From: Methanoregula sp.
Lineage (GTDB): Archaea > Halobacteriota > Methanomicrobia > Methanomicrobiales > Methanospirillaceae
Reading direction: 5' to 3'
Assembly: GCA_041645435.1 (NCBI GenBank)
Contig: JBAZQB010000002.1
Location: forward strand, 186,001 to 250,000
DNA length: 64,000 nucleotides
This document shows, piece after piece, positions 1-9,114 of this stretch. Every line of letters starts with the position of its first letter. Positions within the stretch are counted from its first letter, which is position 1. The notes beneath the pieces are model-generated. The model was given only the letters and a program-made list of their open reading frames with translations, was not told the DNA's origin and did not search any database. The position numbers and the translations under genes are program-made.

Positions 1-603
1 CTCTCCTTAAAGCCGAAGCACACCTTTGAAGTCATTGAATACGAAGATGACTACGATTGTGCCGTGATGTGCCTTGAGAGCGACCACCTTCCCAATGCAG
101 AAGTCATGGAAAAGATCGCGGAAGAGTGCCACGTCGATGTGGCCAATGTCTGTGCGGTTGTTGCACCCACGTCCTGCCTGGTCGGCTCGATCCAGGTCTC
201 CGGCCGGTGCGTCGAGACCGCGGTATACAAACTCAACGAGCTCGGGTTTGATACCCGGAAGATCATTGCCGCAATGGGAACTGCACCGGTTCCCCCGGTG
301 CGGGGAGCCAAACTTGCGATGGGGGTCACCAATGATGCCACGATCTACCACGGCAGGATCAACCTCACGATGAATGCGCCCGAGATCAAGGACTACCTCG
401 CAAAGATCCCGAGCAGCAGTTCCAAGGGATACGGTAAACCGTTCAACGACATCTTCAAGGAAGCAGGGTATGATTTCTACAAGATCGATACCTCGCTCTT
501 CTCACCCGCAGAAGTCATCATCAACGAGCTCTCAACGGGCTCTGTCTACCATGTCGGTGCTGTGAACCCCGAAGTGACGCTGAAGTCATTCGGGCTCCAG
601 TAA
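1..603 (+). CDS. mch: Methenyltetrahydromethanopterin cyclohydrolase, C-terminal part
   Basis: Cytosolic enzyme of the methanogenic C1 pathway; interconverts N5-formyl-H4MPT and 5,10-methenyl-H4MPT. The frame is open from base 1, so the start lies outside the window; 200 residues are visible against roughly 315-320 for the family. Recognised from the C-terminal half: the SSSSKGYGKPF segment followed by IFKEAGYDFYKID and LFSPAEVIINE, and the GxxxPPVRG-like stretch before them. The stop is followed by a T-rich tract (617-623) and a 19-bp palindrome, consistent with transcription ending here. This is the main marker that the organism is a methanogen. Confidence 0.93.
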   Translation, partial: LSLKPKHTFEVIEYEDDYDCAVMCLESDHLPNAEVMEKIAEECHVDVANVCAVVAPTSCLVGSIQVSGRCVETAVYKLNELGFDTRKIIAAMGTAPVPPVRGAKLAMGVTNDATIYHGRINLTMNAPEIKDYLAKIPSSSSKGYGKPFNDIFKEAGYDFYKIDTSLFSPAEVIINELSTGSVYHVGAVNPEVTLKSFGLQ

Positions 604-610
604 AATCTCC

Positions 611-626
611 ACTCTCTTTTTTTCTC
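611..626 (+). terminator. T-rich terminator after mch
   Basis: A pyrimidine tract containing seven consecutive T (617-623) lies 14 bases after the mch stop. Archaeal intrinsic termination needs little more than such a tract. Inferred from sequence only. Confidence 0.5.
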
Positions 627-644
627 TCCAGATTTTTAAAAGGG

Positions 645-663
645 GAATTCCAATATGGAATTC
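645..663. repeat. 19-bp perfect palindrome downstream of mch
   Basis: GAATTCC, five-base spacer AATAT, then GGAATTC. Arms of 7 bp are perfect. It may be a weak hairpin in the mch 3' UTR; no second copy was noticed in the window. Confidence 0.5.
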
Positions 664-868
664 ATTTTCTTGTGGTGTCTTGTCAGTTCAGGAGAATAGC
701 AATGCAGGAATATTCGCATGATTGCCGATGATAAACCAACGATGATGTCTTGCCCAGGATTTTTTTCTGAAGGAATCCTAGTGAACAGGTCAAATCATTT
801 AGGAATACTGCAAGGCATTGCTCGGTTTTTCCCACGGGGAAATATTTTCTGATATCCCTTTATTGGAA

Positions 869-1414
869 TTATATGATGGATAAGAGATTTTCTTCCATGA
901 TCGTTGTTGGCGTTATACGGCGAATACTGGTCGGAGTACCCGTGGGGGGTTTGAGCATTATGGTAATCACCTGATTCGGAACGATTGGTGCTGCAGGATT
1001 GATGCGGATGACAAAATGCTCTTCGTACTCAATCCTGTTATTGGGATTACCTACCTCATTTTGCACAGAGAGTATCCCCCATCTTCCTGGTGGGGGATTG
1101 CCCCGGAATCCCTCGACAGGCTTGAGGGTTTCAGTTCGGATTGCATCCGCATATACGATGACCAGCTCTTCTATCTCCATGGATTTTATGTCAGGTACAA
1201 GACCGACCGTAAACGTGATGGTATCAACGGTGCCCCGTGGTATGCCCAGTCCGGTCACGTCCCCGAAAACCTGCAGCACCTGACCGGGTTGCAGATTACC
1301 CTGAGGGTTTATTGCTGCAGGTGCTGGTGTTGAGGTGTCCTCTCCAATGCAGCCGGCTGCAAGGACACCTGATATAAGCATGAGTGTCAGGAAAAAGAAA
1401 TACCCCTTTCCCAT
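869..1414 (-). CDS. Secreted lipoprotein with archaellin-like domain
   Basis: Function unknown. From the chosen ATG the protein has a signal peptide with a hydrophobic core and an LAAGC lipobox, so it is predicted to be lipid-anchored outside the membrane. The mature part carries a GDVTGLGIPRGTVDTITFTVGL stretch (split here as GDVTGLG...TITFTVGL) followed by LVIVYAD, which resembles the globular beta domain of archaellins. An in-frame ATG at 1429 and an upstream start at 1540 also exist; 1414 is preferred because it gives a normal signal peptide and has a weak AGGA upstream. It stands alone between mch and a CDF gene. Confidence 0.7.
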   Translation of the reverse strand: MGKGYFFFLTLMLISGVLAAGCIGEDTSTPAPAAINPQGNLQPGQVLQVFGDVTGLGIPRGTVDTITFTVGLVPDIKSMEIEELVIVYADAIRTETLKPVEGFRGNPPPGRWGILSVQNEVGNPNNRIEYEEHFVIRINPAAPIVPNQVITIMLKPPTGTPTSIRRITPTTIMEENLLSII

Positions 1415-1726
1415 GGATTGTCCTGCCATATGGTGTAGAGAAACTCTGTGGAGGAACTTAAAAAACAATGCTATCAAACACAAAAAAATGGGGATAAGAA
1501 AATCTTCGGCAGCCTCGACTGAATAAGGATCAGTAGCCATTCAGATCCTGCCTGAAACGATCGATTTTACCGTTGTGACCCTTCTTGCAGAATCGCGCGT
1601 GATTCAATAGCAGGTTATTCTTCATTATATCAGCCAGTGGATCTAGTATCATCTCTCACGTGTTTTTTCCGGATTCACTGTTCCATACCTTGAAGTGAAC
1701 AGGTAGCAATAATTAATCAGAATCCC

Positions 1727-2704
1727 ATGAATGCGACTCCTCTGGACAAACAATCGCTTGACCAGCTTAAAGAAAAGACTGCCCGGCTGTCTGTCCTGTC
1801 CAACACCTGTCTGGTACTCATGAAATTTGTTGTCGGGTTCGCAATCGGTTCGGTCAGCATTATTTCAGAAGCTATCCATTCCGCTATGGATCTGATAGCT
1901 GCAGTGATCGCATTTTTCTCGGTGCGGAAATCTGCAGAGCCTCCGGATGCAGCACATTCGTTCGGGCATGGAAAGTTCGAGGATATATCGGGGCTTATTG
2001 AAGCCCTCCTCATCTTTGTTGCGGCGATCCTGATCATCAGGGAAGCCTTATCAAAACTTCTGGGTGAACCCTCCGAGCACTTCACCCCGGAACTGCTCAT
2101 CTATGGTATTGCTGTCATGGGTATCTCGGCACTGGTCAACTGGTATGTCTCCCAACGGCTTATGAAAGTGGCAAAACAATCCGAGTCCATTGCGCTTGAA
2201 AGTGATGCGTGGCACCTGCGGACGGATGTGTATACTTCAGCGGGTGTGATGGTCGGACTCGTCCTGATCAAGCTGACCGGCATTGCCATCTTCGACCCGC
2301 TCTTTGCGCTTGGTGTCGCCGTTGTGATCATGAAGGCAGCCTATGATCTCACGGTCCGCTCATTCTCTGATCTGATCGATCACAGCCTGCCAAAAGAAGA
2401 TAACAAGCGCATCGAAGAGATCATCTGCGAGCATGCAAGCGATTATGCCGGATTCCATGATTTAAAGACTCGGCGTTCGGGCCCGGAAATATTTATTGAG
2501 TTTCATCTTGTCATACCCGGGGAGGTGACGGTCTACCAGTCCCATGATCTTGCGGATCATCTGGAATCTGATCTTAAGATCGAGTATTCCCGGGCGAATA
2601 TTACGATCCATATAGAACCGTGCAATGAAGGGTGCACCCGGTGTGGTTCGTTCTGTACTTTTTATAATAAAAATAAGGCATGCGAAAAACGCGTTCCTGA
2701 ATAA
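1727..2704 (+). CDS. Cation diffusion facilitator (CDF) family metal transporter
   Basis: Membrane antiporter that exports divalent metals (Zn2+, Fe2+, Mn2+ or similar) in exchange for protons. The 325 residues show six likely membrane segments in the first ~215, with the paired metal motifs HSAMD (H51, D55) in TM2 and HLRTD (H163, D167) in TM5, then a cytosolic C-terminal domain. The last ~25 residues are unusual: four cysteines in CNEGCTRCGSFC plus one more near the end, a possible extra metal site. Convergent with the P-type ATPase gene, so two cation transporters sit tail to tail. Substrate cannot be read from the sequence. Confidence 0.9.
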   Translation: MNATPLDKQSLDQLKEKTARLSVLSNTCLVLMKFVVGFAIGSVSIISEAIHSAMDLIAAVIAFFSVRKSAEPPDAAHSFGHGKFEDISGLIEALLIFVAAILIIREALSKLLGEPSEHFTPELLIYGIAVMGISALVNWYVSQRLMKVAKQSESIALESDAWHLRTDVYTSAGVMVGLVLIKLTGIAIFDPLFALGVAVVIMKAAYDLTVRSFSDLIDHSLPKEDNKRIEEIICEHASDYAGFHDLKTRRSGPEIFIEFHLVIPGEVTVYQSHDLADHLESDLKIEYSRANITIHIEPCNEGCTRCGSFCTFYNKNKACEKRVPE

Positions 2705-2747
2705 ATGAATACATCCCCCTTTATTTTGAAAAGGTTTTATTGAGTCG

Positions 2748-5300
2748 TCATCCCGGTCCGGTTTTTGCGTTGCTCCAGTACTTGTAGCATTCAAACCAGA
2801 CAACGCTCACCACACCAGCCCCTGCACAGCCAATAAGATCAACAAATGATACGGAACCAAACCTGAAGAGCGCTTGAAGTACCGGGACTGAGAGGACAAG
2901 GATCAGGCAGACCAGTGTTCCTGCAAACACCCACACCATTGCCTTATTCGGTGTGCGCAATGTGGTAACTATGGTTTCAGACCAGGACCGGTTTGTCAGG
3001 ATCAGGCAGAGATTTGCAATCACAATCGTCGTGAATGTCAGTGTCCTCACTTCTGCCTCACCAAAGCCCCTTCCGAGCGCATTTGCGTAAACCATCAGGA
3101 CCACCCCTAAGACAACAAATCCCTGGAGGAGACTGAGCCCGAGGGTCTTTTTCGAAAAAAGCCCTTCCTCTTTGTGCCGTGGGGGGCGGGTCATTACGCT
3201 TCGTTCTTCTTTTTCTGCTTCAAATACGATCGAACACGCAGGATCAATAATCAGTTCGAGAAAAACGATATGCACCGGCAGAAGGATAAGGGGCAGGTTG
3301 AAAAGAACGGGTATGAGTGACATACCGGCGATAGGAACGTGGATGGAGAAGATATATGCCATCGCTTTTTTCAGGTTATCAAAAATCCTCCGTCCCAGTC
3401 GCACGGCTGACACAATGGACGTAAAGTTGTCATCCAGCAGGACAAGCGACGAAGCTTCCCGGGCAACATCGGTTCCCCGTCCCCCCATAGCAATGCCGAT
3501 ATCTGCGGATTTTAATGCCGGGGCATCGTTCACCCCGTCACCGGTCATAGCAACAACGTCCCCGTTTGCCTTGAGGGCATTGACAATCCGCAGTTTCTGT
3601 TCAGGAACAGCCCGTGCAAAGAGAGTTGCGCTCCGAATACGTTTCTGAAGCTCCGCGTCACCCATCTGTTCAAGCTCAGCGCCGGTGATACACTGGTTGG
3701 TATCGGCAAGACCGATCTGCCGCCCGATATTCTGTGCAGTGAGGGGATAATCCCCGGTTATCATGATCACGCGGATCCCTGCGGTATAACATTCCTTCAC
3801 CGCATCTGCCACCTGGGGGCGGACCGGGTCGGCAAACCCGACAAGCCCAAGGAAGGTAAACGTAAAAACATGTTGTTCTGTGGGCAGCTTGGGTTGGGTG
3901 AACGATGCCTTTGCAACGCCAAGGATGCGAAGTCCCTGTGCAGCCATCGCGTTGATATCTTCGGCCAGAGCTTGCCATTCATTCTCGCTGAAATGGCACA
4001 GGTCTGCGATTGCTTCAGGCGCTCCTTTTGAGGCGATGATATAGTCATTGCCACCGGGAGACCGCCATACATTTGACATGGCAAGCAGTTCGGGGCAGAG
4101 CGGATATTCGACAATCAGTTCCCAGAATGTATGGATGTGTTCCGTCTTTCCAAAATCGCCTTCCCGGAGCCGGATCAATGCCTTTTCCATGGGATCGAAC
4201 GGATCCTTTTTACAGGCAAGGATGGCAAACTCGGCAAGTTCGTGACAGATATCTGCTACCGAATTGTTCCCGGTGGCATCATGTTCGCACATCTCCCCAC
4301 CGGCACAAAAAGTCTGTACGGTCATCCGGTTCCGGGTGAGAGTGCCGGTCTTGTCAACGCAGAGCACGGTTGCCGAACCAAGAGTCTCTATCGCAGGCAC
4401 CTGCCGGGTCAGCACATTTTTCCGGGAGATCCTCCAGGCACCCAGTGCAAGAAAGATCGTCAGGATTACCGGGAACTCTTCGGGCAGGATCGCCATTGCA
4501 AGGGTAATTCCCGCAAGAAGCCCTTCAATCCAGTTCCCCCGGGTCAGGCCATAGACGACAACGATAATCCCGCACAGGAAGAGGCCGACAATAGCGATTG
4601 TGCGGACAATCCGCGAGATCTCTCCTTTAAGTCGTGTCTCCCCGCGCTGGACGGTTTGCAGGACTGTCCCGATCTTTCCCATCTCGGTCCGGGCACCTGT
4701 TGACCTGACTTCTGCGAGACCCTGGCCCTGCACGACCATTGTTCCGGAATAGACAAAGGGCTGGTCATCCCCCCCGGGTCGTTCGGCTCTCATTCCTTGT
4801 TTCCACGGGACTTTCCGGACGGGTACTGATTCTCCGGTCAGGAGCGATTCATCAACGGACACATTGTTTGATGAGAGAAGGATACCATCAGCCGGGACCC
4901 GGTCGCCTTCAACGAGGATGAGCATATCGCCTGTTACCACTTCGCGGCCCGGAATCCGTTTCTGTTCCCCGTTACGGATCACCAGTGCACGTGGACTCGA
5001 GAGATTCCGGAGTGCTTCCAATGCCCGTTCGGTCTTCTGTTCCTGATAGACTGTGATAGCGATGATGACAAACACAAAACTCATCAGCATGAAACCCTCG
5101 GTGATGTCCCCAAGGACAAAATAGATCAGGCCGCTTGCTACCAGCAGAATAAACATCGGCTCGTGGATCACTTCAAAAATGATGCCAAAAATACCGCGTT
5201 TCTTTGACTCAGGAAGTTCATTGAATCCCTCGGTCATGAGTTTTTCAGCAGCTTCTTTGTCAGAAAAACCGTTGACAGATTCGATATCCAAGAGAGGCAT
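2748..5300 (-). CDS. Cation-transporting P-type ATPase (P2-like)
   Basis: ATP-driven cation pump of the plasma membrane. All family landmarks are present in order: N-terminal cation ATPase domain, TGES (about 155-158) in the actuator domain, PEEFP in TM4 (about 273-277), the phosphorylation motif DKTGTLT (D316), MITGD and GDGVNDAP in the HAD domain, then four to six C-terminal membrane segments. Length of 850 residues is normal. PEEFP instead of PEGLP is seen in the archaeal/bacterial PMA1-Ca2+ ATPase group, so Ca2+ or H+ is plausible but unproven. Monocistronic, convergent with the CDF gene. Confidence 0.92.
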   Translation of the reverse strand: MPLLDIESVNGFSDKEAAEKLMTEGFNELPESKKRGIFGIIFEVIHEPMFILLVASGLIYFVLGDITEGFMLMSFVFVIIAITVYQEQKTERALEALRNLSSPRALVIRNGEQKRIPGREVVTGDMLILVEGDRVPADGILLSSNNVSVDESLLTGESVPVRKVPWKQGMRAERPGGDDQPFVYSGTMVVQGQGLAEVRSTGARTEMGKIGTVLQTVQRGETRLKGEISRIVRTIAIVGLFLCGIIVVVYGLTRGNWIEGLLAGITLAMAILPEEFPVILTIFLALGAWRISRKNVLTRQVPAIETLGSATVLCVDKTGTLTRNRMTVQTFCAGGEMCEHDATGNNSVADICHELAEFAILACKKDPFDPMEKALIRLREGDFGKTEHIHTFWELIVEYPLCPELLAMSNVWRSPGGNDYIIASKGAPEAIADLCHFSENEWQALAEDINAMAAQGLRILGVAKASFTQPKLPTEQHVFTFTFLGLVGFADPVRPQVADAVKECYTAGIRVIMITGDYPLTAQNIGRQIGLADTNQCITGAELEQMGDAELQKRIRSATLFARAVPEQKLRIVNALKANGDVVAMTGDGVNDAPALKSADIGIAMGGRGTDVAREASSLVLLDDNFTSIVSAVRLGRRIFDNLKKAMAYIFSIHVPIAGMSLIPVLFNLPLILLPVHIVFLELIIDPACSIVFEAEKEERSVMTRPPRHKEEGLFSKKTLGLSLLQGFVVLGVVLMVYANALGRGFGEAEVRTLTFTTIVIANLCLILTNRSWSETIVTTLRTPNKAMVWVFAGTLVCLILVLSVPVLQALFRFGSVSFVDLIGCAGAGVVSVVWFECYKYWSNAKTGPG

Positions 5301-5513
5301 TATCGAGTTCCCTTTTGGAGCAGTTCACCCTATATCATACATCATCCAGATATTGTTTTTACCTTTTGCGGTCTTTTTTTGTCAGAAGATGTAATGTACC
5401 AAGAGAATTCTTTCCACAACAGGCATAACAAGGATCGAAATATCTGAACTTTTTTGGAACTGGAAAATACAGATTATATTTTTTCCGGTTTTGAAACCCA
5501 CGATAAAAAAAAA

Positions 5514-6149
5514 TTATTCTGACCGTTTCATCATGAGCAGGAAGGGCAAGAGTAAGACGATTGCAAAAACAATCCAGAAGTTGCCAAAGAGATAGAGCAG
5601 CTGTTCGCGCCATGGGTCATAAAACCGGATCTCGAAGGTCCGGATTTTACTCCACTGGATGCGTGTGGTATTGTCAGCAAACCGCGTGATGTTTGCTCCC
5701 GGGTTGATGCTGGCGAGCAGGGGATTTCTCACATCCAGTTCGGCCGGGAGAATAACACTCACGTTGTACTGGTTGTCGTAGTTTGCCTGGAGGGTATTAT
5801 CCTTCAGCGGGGCTACGTACGAGACGGTGTAATTACCCCGCAAAAATGTGATCGCTGAAGGTCTGCCCCAGGCTTTGCTCCAGTTAAATTCGCACGGGGA
5901 ACAATTTCCGGATATGCTCACATTGCCAACGTTGATGGCAACGTCCTCCCCCAAAAAACCGACATCGGCAAACTGATACCGGTCTGCGCTGGAGATCTCG
6001 ACGGAAGCGGTGTATGCGGTCCCGTTGGGAAAAATCTGGTAATCTGCCGATAGTGCACCTGCTGCCGGAACTGCTGCCAGCAGGATTACAAGTGCAGCGC
6101 AGAGAGCAGCGAGGGTAGATCGGCGTCGATCTCGGTTGGGGGTTCGCAT
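5514..6149 (-). CDS. Signal-peptide membrane protein, DUF5803-like
   Basis: Unknown function. 211 residues: basic N-terminus (RDRRRS), a signal peptide ending near AAGALS, a ~150-residue extracellular beta-rich domain with several NxT/NxS sequons and two cysteines (CSPC), and one C-terminal membrane helix followed by MMKRSE. I recall a similar architecture in DUF5803, but that name is a tentative match. The start overlaps the 3' end of thrC by 64 bases, so the two are probably co-transcribed; no in-frame downstream start keeps the signal peptide. Confidence 0.72.
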   Translation of the reverse strand: MRTPNRDRRRSTLAALCAALVILLAAVPAAGALSADYQIFPNGTAYTASVEISSADRYQFADVGFLGEDVAINVGNVSISGNCSPCEFNWSKAWGRPSAITFLRGNYTVSYVAPLKDNTLQANYDNQYNVSVILPAELDVRNPLLASINPGANITRFADNTTRIQWSKIRTFEIRFYDPWREQLLYLFGNFWIVFAIVLLLPFLLMMKRSE

Positions 6150-7336
6150 TGTTTGATCACCGTATCCGGATCCTTGAGCAGATGTCCGGTCACTACGCAG
6201 ACGATCTTCTCGTTCCGGTCAATCATTCCCATCTCTACCAGTTTGCGTATACCGGCAACTGATGCCGCCGATGCCGGTTCGACACCGATGCCTTCTTTGC
6301 GGGCAAGATCTCGCTGCATTCGCAGGATCTCTTCATCGGTTACTGTCTCAGCAAGCCCCCCGGTCTTACGGATTGCCATTAATGCCTTTTCTGCATTGAC
6401 CGGTGCTCCGATTCTTATAGCCGTTGCGATGGTCTCGGGATTTGCTTCGGGTATTACTACCGGCAGGTTATCGCGGATGGCCCGGACAATCGGGCTGGAA
6501 CCCTGTGCCTGGATGCCGGTCATCATCGGCAGCCGGTCGATGAAACCGAGTTCCTGCAACTCCAGAAACCCTTTGTATACTGCAGAGATATTGCCTGCAT
6601 TGCCGACCGGGAGCACAAAGCGGTCCGGTATTTCACCGAGCTGGTCGAGTGCTTCAAACCCGATGGTCTTCTGTCCTTCTAACCGGTAGGGATTGATGGA
6701 GTTGAGCAGGTACAGCCCATGGGACAGGCAGAGATCGTGGACCATCTCAAGCGCACGATCGAAGTTGCCCCGGATGGAGATGACTTTTGCGCCATGCATC
6801 AGGGCTTGTGCGACTTTCCCGACTGCAACCTTTCCTGCGGGAAGCAGCACAACGGCCGGGATACCTGCTTTTGCCGCATACACTGCAAGGCTGGCTGAAG
6901 TATTGCCGGTACTTGCGCAGGCAACACTCTTCTTGCCGAGCTGGATGGCCATCGATACACCGACCGTCATGCCCCGGTCCTTGAACGAACCGGAGGGGTT
7001 CATGCCCTCATGTTTGGCATACAGGTGAGGCAGTCCCATCTCTTCTCCCAGTTTTTTTAAGTGATAGAGCGGGGTGCCGCCTTCGTGCAGGGTGACGGGG
7101 GAGATCGTGACCGGCAGCAGTTCCTTATAGCGCCAGACCGAAAGCGGCCGCTGGTTCCAGGTTGACCTTTTAATCGAAATTTCATCCAGCGGGTATTTCA
7201 CCGCGAGCAGATGGCCGCATTTTGTACAGTTATAGAGGATCTCGTCAGCGGGATAGGTGGCTCCACAGTTGACGCACACGAGATGGTACATGGAATAGTG
7301 TTGATCTGCCAGATACATATAGGCGTGCGGTTTCAC
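6086..7336 (-). CDS. thrC: Threonine synthase
   Basis: PLP enzyme making L-threonine from O-phosphohomoserine. The N-terminus holds a zinc-ribbon-like CxxC pair (C21/C24, C37/C40) typical of archaeal threonine synthases, followed by the PLP lysine in SGSFKDRG (K119), ASTGNTSAS and the glycine-rich phosphate loop VGNAGN. The start chosen is a GTG at 7336 preceded by AAAGGA; ATG at 7291 is an alternative with no clear ribosome site. The last ~25 residues are read from the region shared with the next gene and look less conserved. Lies 30 bases downstream of the nitrilase gene. Confidence 0.93.
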   Translation of the reverse strand: MKPHAYMYLADQHYSMYHLVCVNCGATYPADEILYNCTKCGHLLAVKYPLDEISIKRSTWNQRPLSVWRYKELLPVTISPVTLHEGGTPLYHLKKLGEEMGLPHLYAKHEGMNPSGSFKDRGMTVGVSMAIQLGKKSVACASTGNTSASLAVYAAKAGIPAVVLLPAGKVAVGKVAQALMHGAKVISIRGNFDRALEMVHDLCLSHGLYLLNSINPYRLEGQKTIGFEALDQLGEIPDRFVLPVGNAGNISAVYKGFLELQELGFIDRLPMMTGIQAQGSSPIVRAIRDNLPVVIPEANPETIATAIRIGAPVNAEKALMAIRKTGGLAETVTDEEILRMQRDLARKEGIGVEPASAASVAGIRKLVEMGMIDRNEKIVCVVTGHLLKDPDTVIKQCEPPTEIDADLPSLLSALHL

Positions 7337-7366
7337 CGTTCCTTTCGTTAATATTTTATCATACGA

Positions 7367-8200
7367 TCACTTTTTGTTAAGAAGGGTATGATAGAGGGCA
7401 TCCTTCCGGTCGTTTTCTACCGGGAGCGCAGCTCGGGCTTCAGCGACCTCTGCTGGATCGAGCTCTATAAAGAGCAGCTGCTCGGCTTCATTTGCATGGC
7501 TGATAATAGTGCCGTGGGGATCTACAGCCATCGATGAGCCGGAATACCGGTCGACTGGTGTAGTTCCGGTTGTATTCACACCGATCACATACATCTGGTT
7601 CTCTGCTGCCCGCGCCTGGATAAAAAGGTCCCAGTGCCGGATGCGGCTCGCCGGCCATGCTGCGGGTACAAAAACTGCCTGTACGCCTTTCTGTGCATAA
7701 ACGCGGAAGAGCGACGGGAACCGGAGATCATAACAGATCGCAAGCCCGCAGGTGAGTGGCCCGAGAGAAAAAATACCCAGATCCGTTCCCGGGGTGAAAT
7801 GCTCGTTTTCTTTGACCGGGGAAAACAAGTGAATTTTTGAATACGTGGAAAGAATGCGGCCATCGTTCCCGATTACTACTGATGTATTTTTCGGGTACGG
7901 TGACGATGCTTGACGGAGCGATCCGATTACTGCGATCCTGTTCGTTTTCGCACAGGTTTGGAGCCGGGTGATGATACTCCCTTGTAAGTCCTGTATATTT
8001 TTTAATGATAATGGATCCCAGCCGGTTGCAAACTGCTCGGGGAAACAGATCAGCTGCGCACCGCATGCTGCCGCATGAGTGATGAATACTTCCGCTCTGT
8101 CTAAGGTTTTTTCCGGTTCTTCCCATGCACTTGAGAGTTGGGCAACGCATACCCGGATACCCCTGCCCGGATCCAGGATGGGATCGCTACTGTCATGCAT
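7367..8200 (-). CDS. Carbon-nitrogen hydrolase (nitrilase superfamily)
   Basis: Cytosolic amidase-type enzyme. The catalytic Glu-Lys-Cys triad is visible: E55 in FPEQF, K122 in YSKIHLF, C156 in ICYDLRFP. 277 residues is a normal length, and the GxxHFTPG-like loop (NEHFTPG) suggests an omega-amidase/YafV-like branch acting on small amides, but substrate cannot be fixed from sequence. The start overlaps the end of the upstream small membrane protein by 8 bases, and thrC follows after 30 bases, so these genes form a minus-strand operon with marC. Confidence 0.9.
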   Translation of the reverse strand: MHDSSDPILDPGRGIRVCVAQLSSAWEEPEKTLDRAEVFITHAAACGAQLICFPEQFATGWDPLSLKNIQDLQGSIITRLQTCAKTNRIAVIGSLRQASSPYPKNTSVVIGNDGRILSTYSKIHLFSPVKENEHFTPGTDLGIFSLGPLTCGLAICYDLRFPSLFRVYAQKGVQAVFVPAAWPASRIRHWDLFIQARAAENQMYVIGVNTTGTTPVDRYSGSSMAVDPHGTIISHANEAEQLLFIELDPAEVAEARAALPVENDRKDALYHTLLNKK

Positions 8201-8387
8201 TGGTTTTTTGTTTCCCGTAAATGATCAGGATTGCGCTCATCACGATCAACAGGGCTGTGGTGATGAGGAGAAACGGGGCAATACGGATGGTAATTCCTAA
8301 AAGCAGCGCCGCAATGATGGTACCTGCAGCAGTAATACTGCACCCGATCAGCACCAGACCCACCGATGTAAGATCCCAGTTATCCAT
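8193..8387 (-). CDS. Small two-TM membrane protein
   Basis: 64 residues, unknown function. Two hydrophobic helices separated by a short turn, ending in the charged tail YGKQKTNA. Sits between marC (2-base gap) and the nitrilase gene (8-base overlap), a spacing that supports a real translated gene. Confidence 0.7.
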   Translation of the reverse strand: MDNWDLTSVGLVLIGCSITAAGTIIAALLLGITIRIAPFLLITTALLIVMSAILIIYGKQKTNA

Positions 8388-8389
8388 TT

Positions 8390-9040
8390 TTAACCTCCTG
8401 ATAGCAGCGGAAATGCGAGCCGGATACCATTTATCACGAACTGTACTGCAATAGCGATGAGCAGCATACCCATCAGACGGTTGATCGCACGGTATTCCCG
8501 CTGTCCTATTTTCGTCAGGATATAATCTGAATTTCGCATCATATAATAGGTGAGCACGATTGAGATGGCGATTGAGATAAGCACGATTCCAATCGCAATC
8601 GGTGTCATGGTGGTTGCTTCATTCATCAGAACAATCGTTGTGGTGATTGCACCCGGCCCGGCAATCATGGGGATGGCAAGTGGCATAATTGAGATATCCT
8701 CGGTATCCCGCGACTCATACTTTTCAGTTGCTGTAAGTTTAGTCCGGGATGTTTTTGCATAGACCATTTCCATACCAATACCGAATAACAGGATTCCTCC
8801 GGCAATCCGGAACGCTTCGAGAGTAATACCGAACAGCTGCAGGATCCATGTACCGATAAGTGCGACAATGAGCAGGATTAAGAATGCGAACCGGCATGCA
8901 TCGCGGGCTACTGCATCCCGTGCGGAGTGATCCAAATTTGTTGTGAGGGAAACGTAGATGAGGGTTGCTCCAAGGGGGTTGACAATAATGAGTATGGATG
9001 AGATGGATAACAGGGCAAAACTGAGGACATCTCCTGACAT
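8390..9040 (-). CDS. MarC family integral membrane protein
   Basis: Six-helix inner membrane protein of the MarC/UPF0056 family; physiological role is not established for the family. Diagnostic segments are NPLGA in the first helix, GGILLFGIGMEMV and MPLAIPMIAGPGAITT in the middle. The chosen ATG at 9040 starts right before the first helix; a TTG at 9061 would add seven residues. A TTTAAT box about 30 bases before the TTG suggests a very short leader. First gene of the marC-small protein-nitrilase-thrC string, and immediately follows the ndk block. Confidence 0.88.
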   Translation of the reverse strand: MSGDVLSFALLSISSILIIVNPLGATLIYVSLTTNLDHSARDAVARDACRFAFLILLIVALIGTWILQLFGITLEAFRIAGGILLFGIGMEMVYAKTSRTKLTATEKYESRDTEDISIMPLAIPMIAGPGAITTTIVLMNEATTMTPIAIGIVLISIAISIVLTYYMMRNSDYILTKIGQREYRAINRLMGMLLIAIAVQFVINGIRLAFPLLSGG

Positions 9041-9114
9041 TATGCAATAGTGCTGTGCCAAAGAGTAATAGAGATTATGGTATCCCGATTAAAACGTGGA
9101 AAAGAAAAAAAGGA

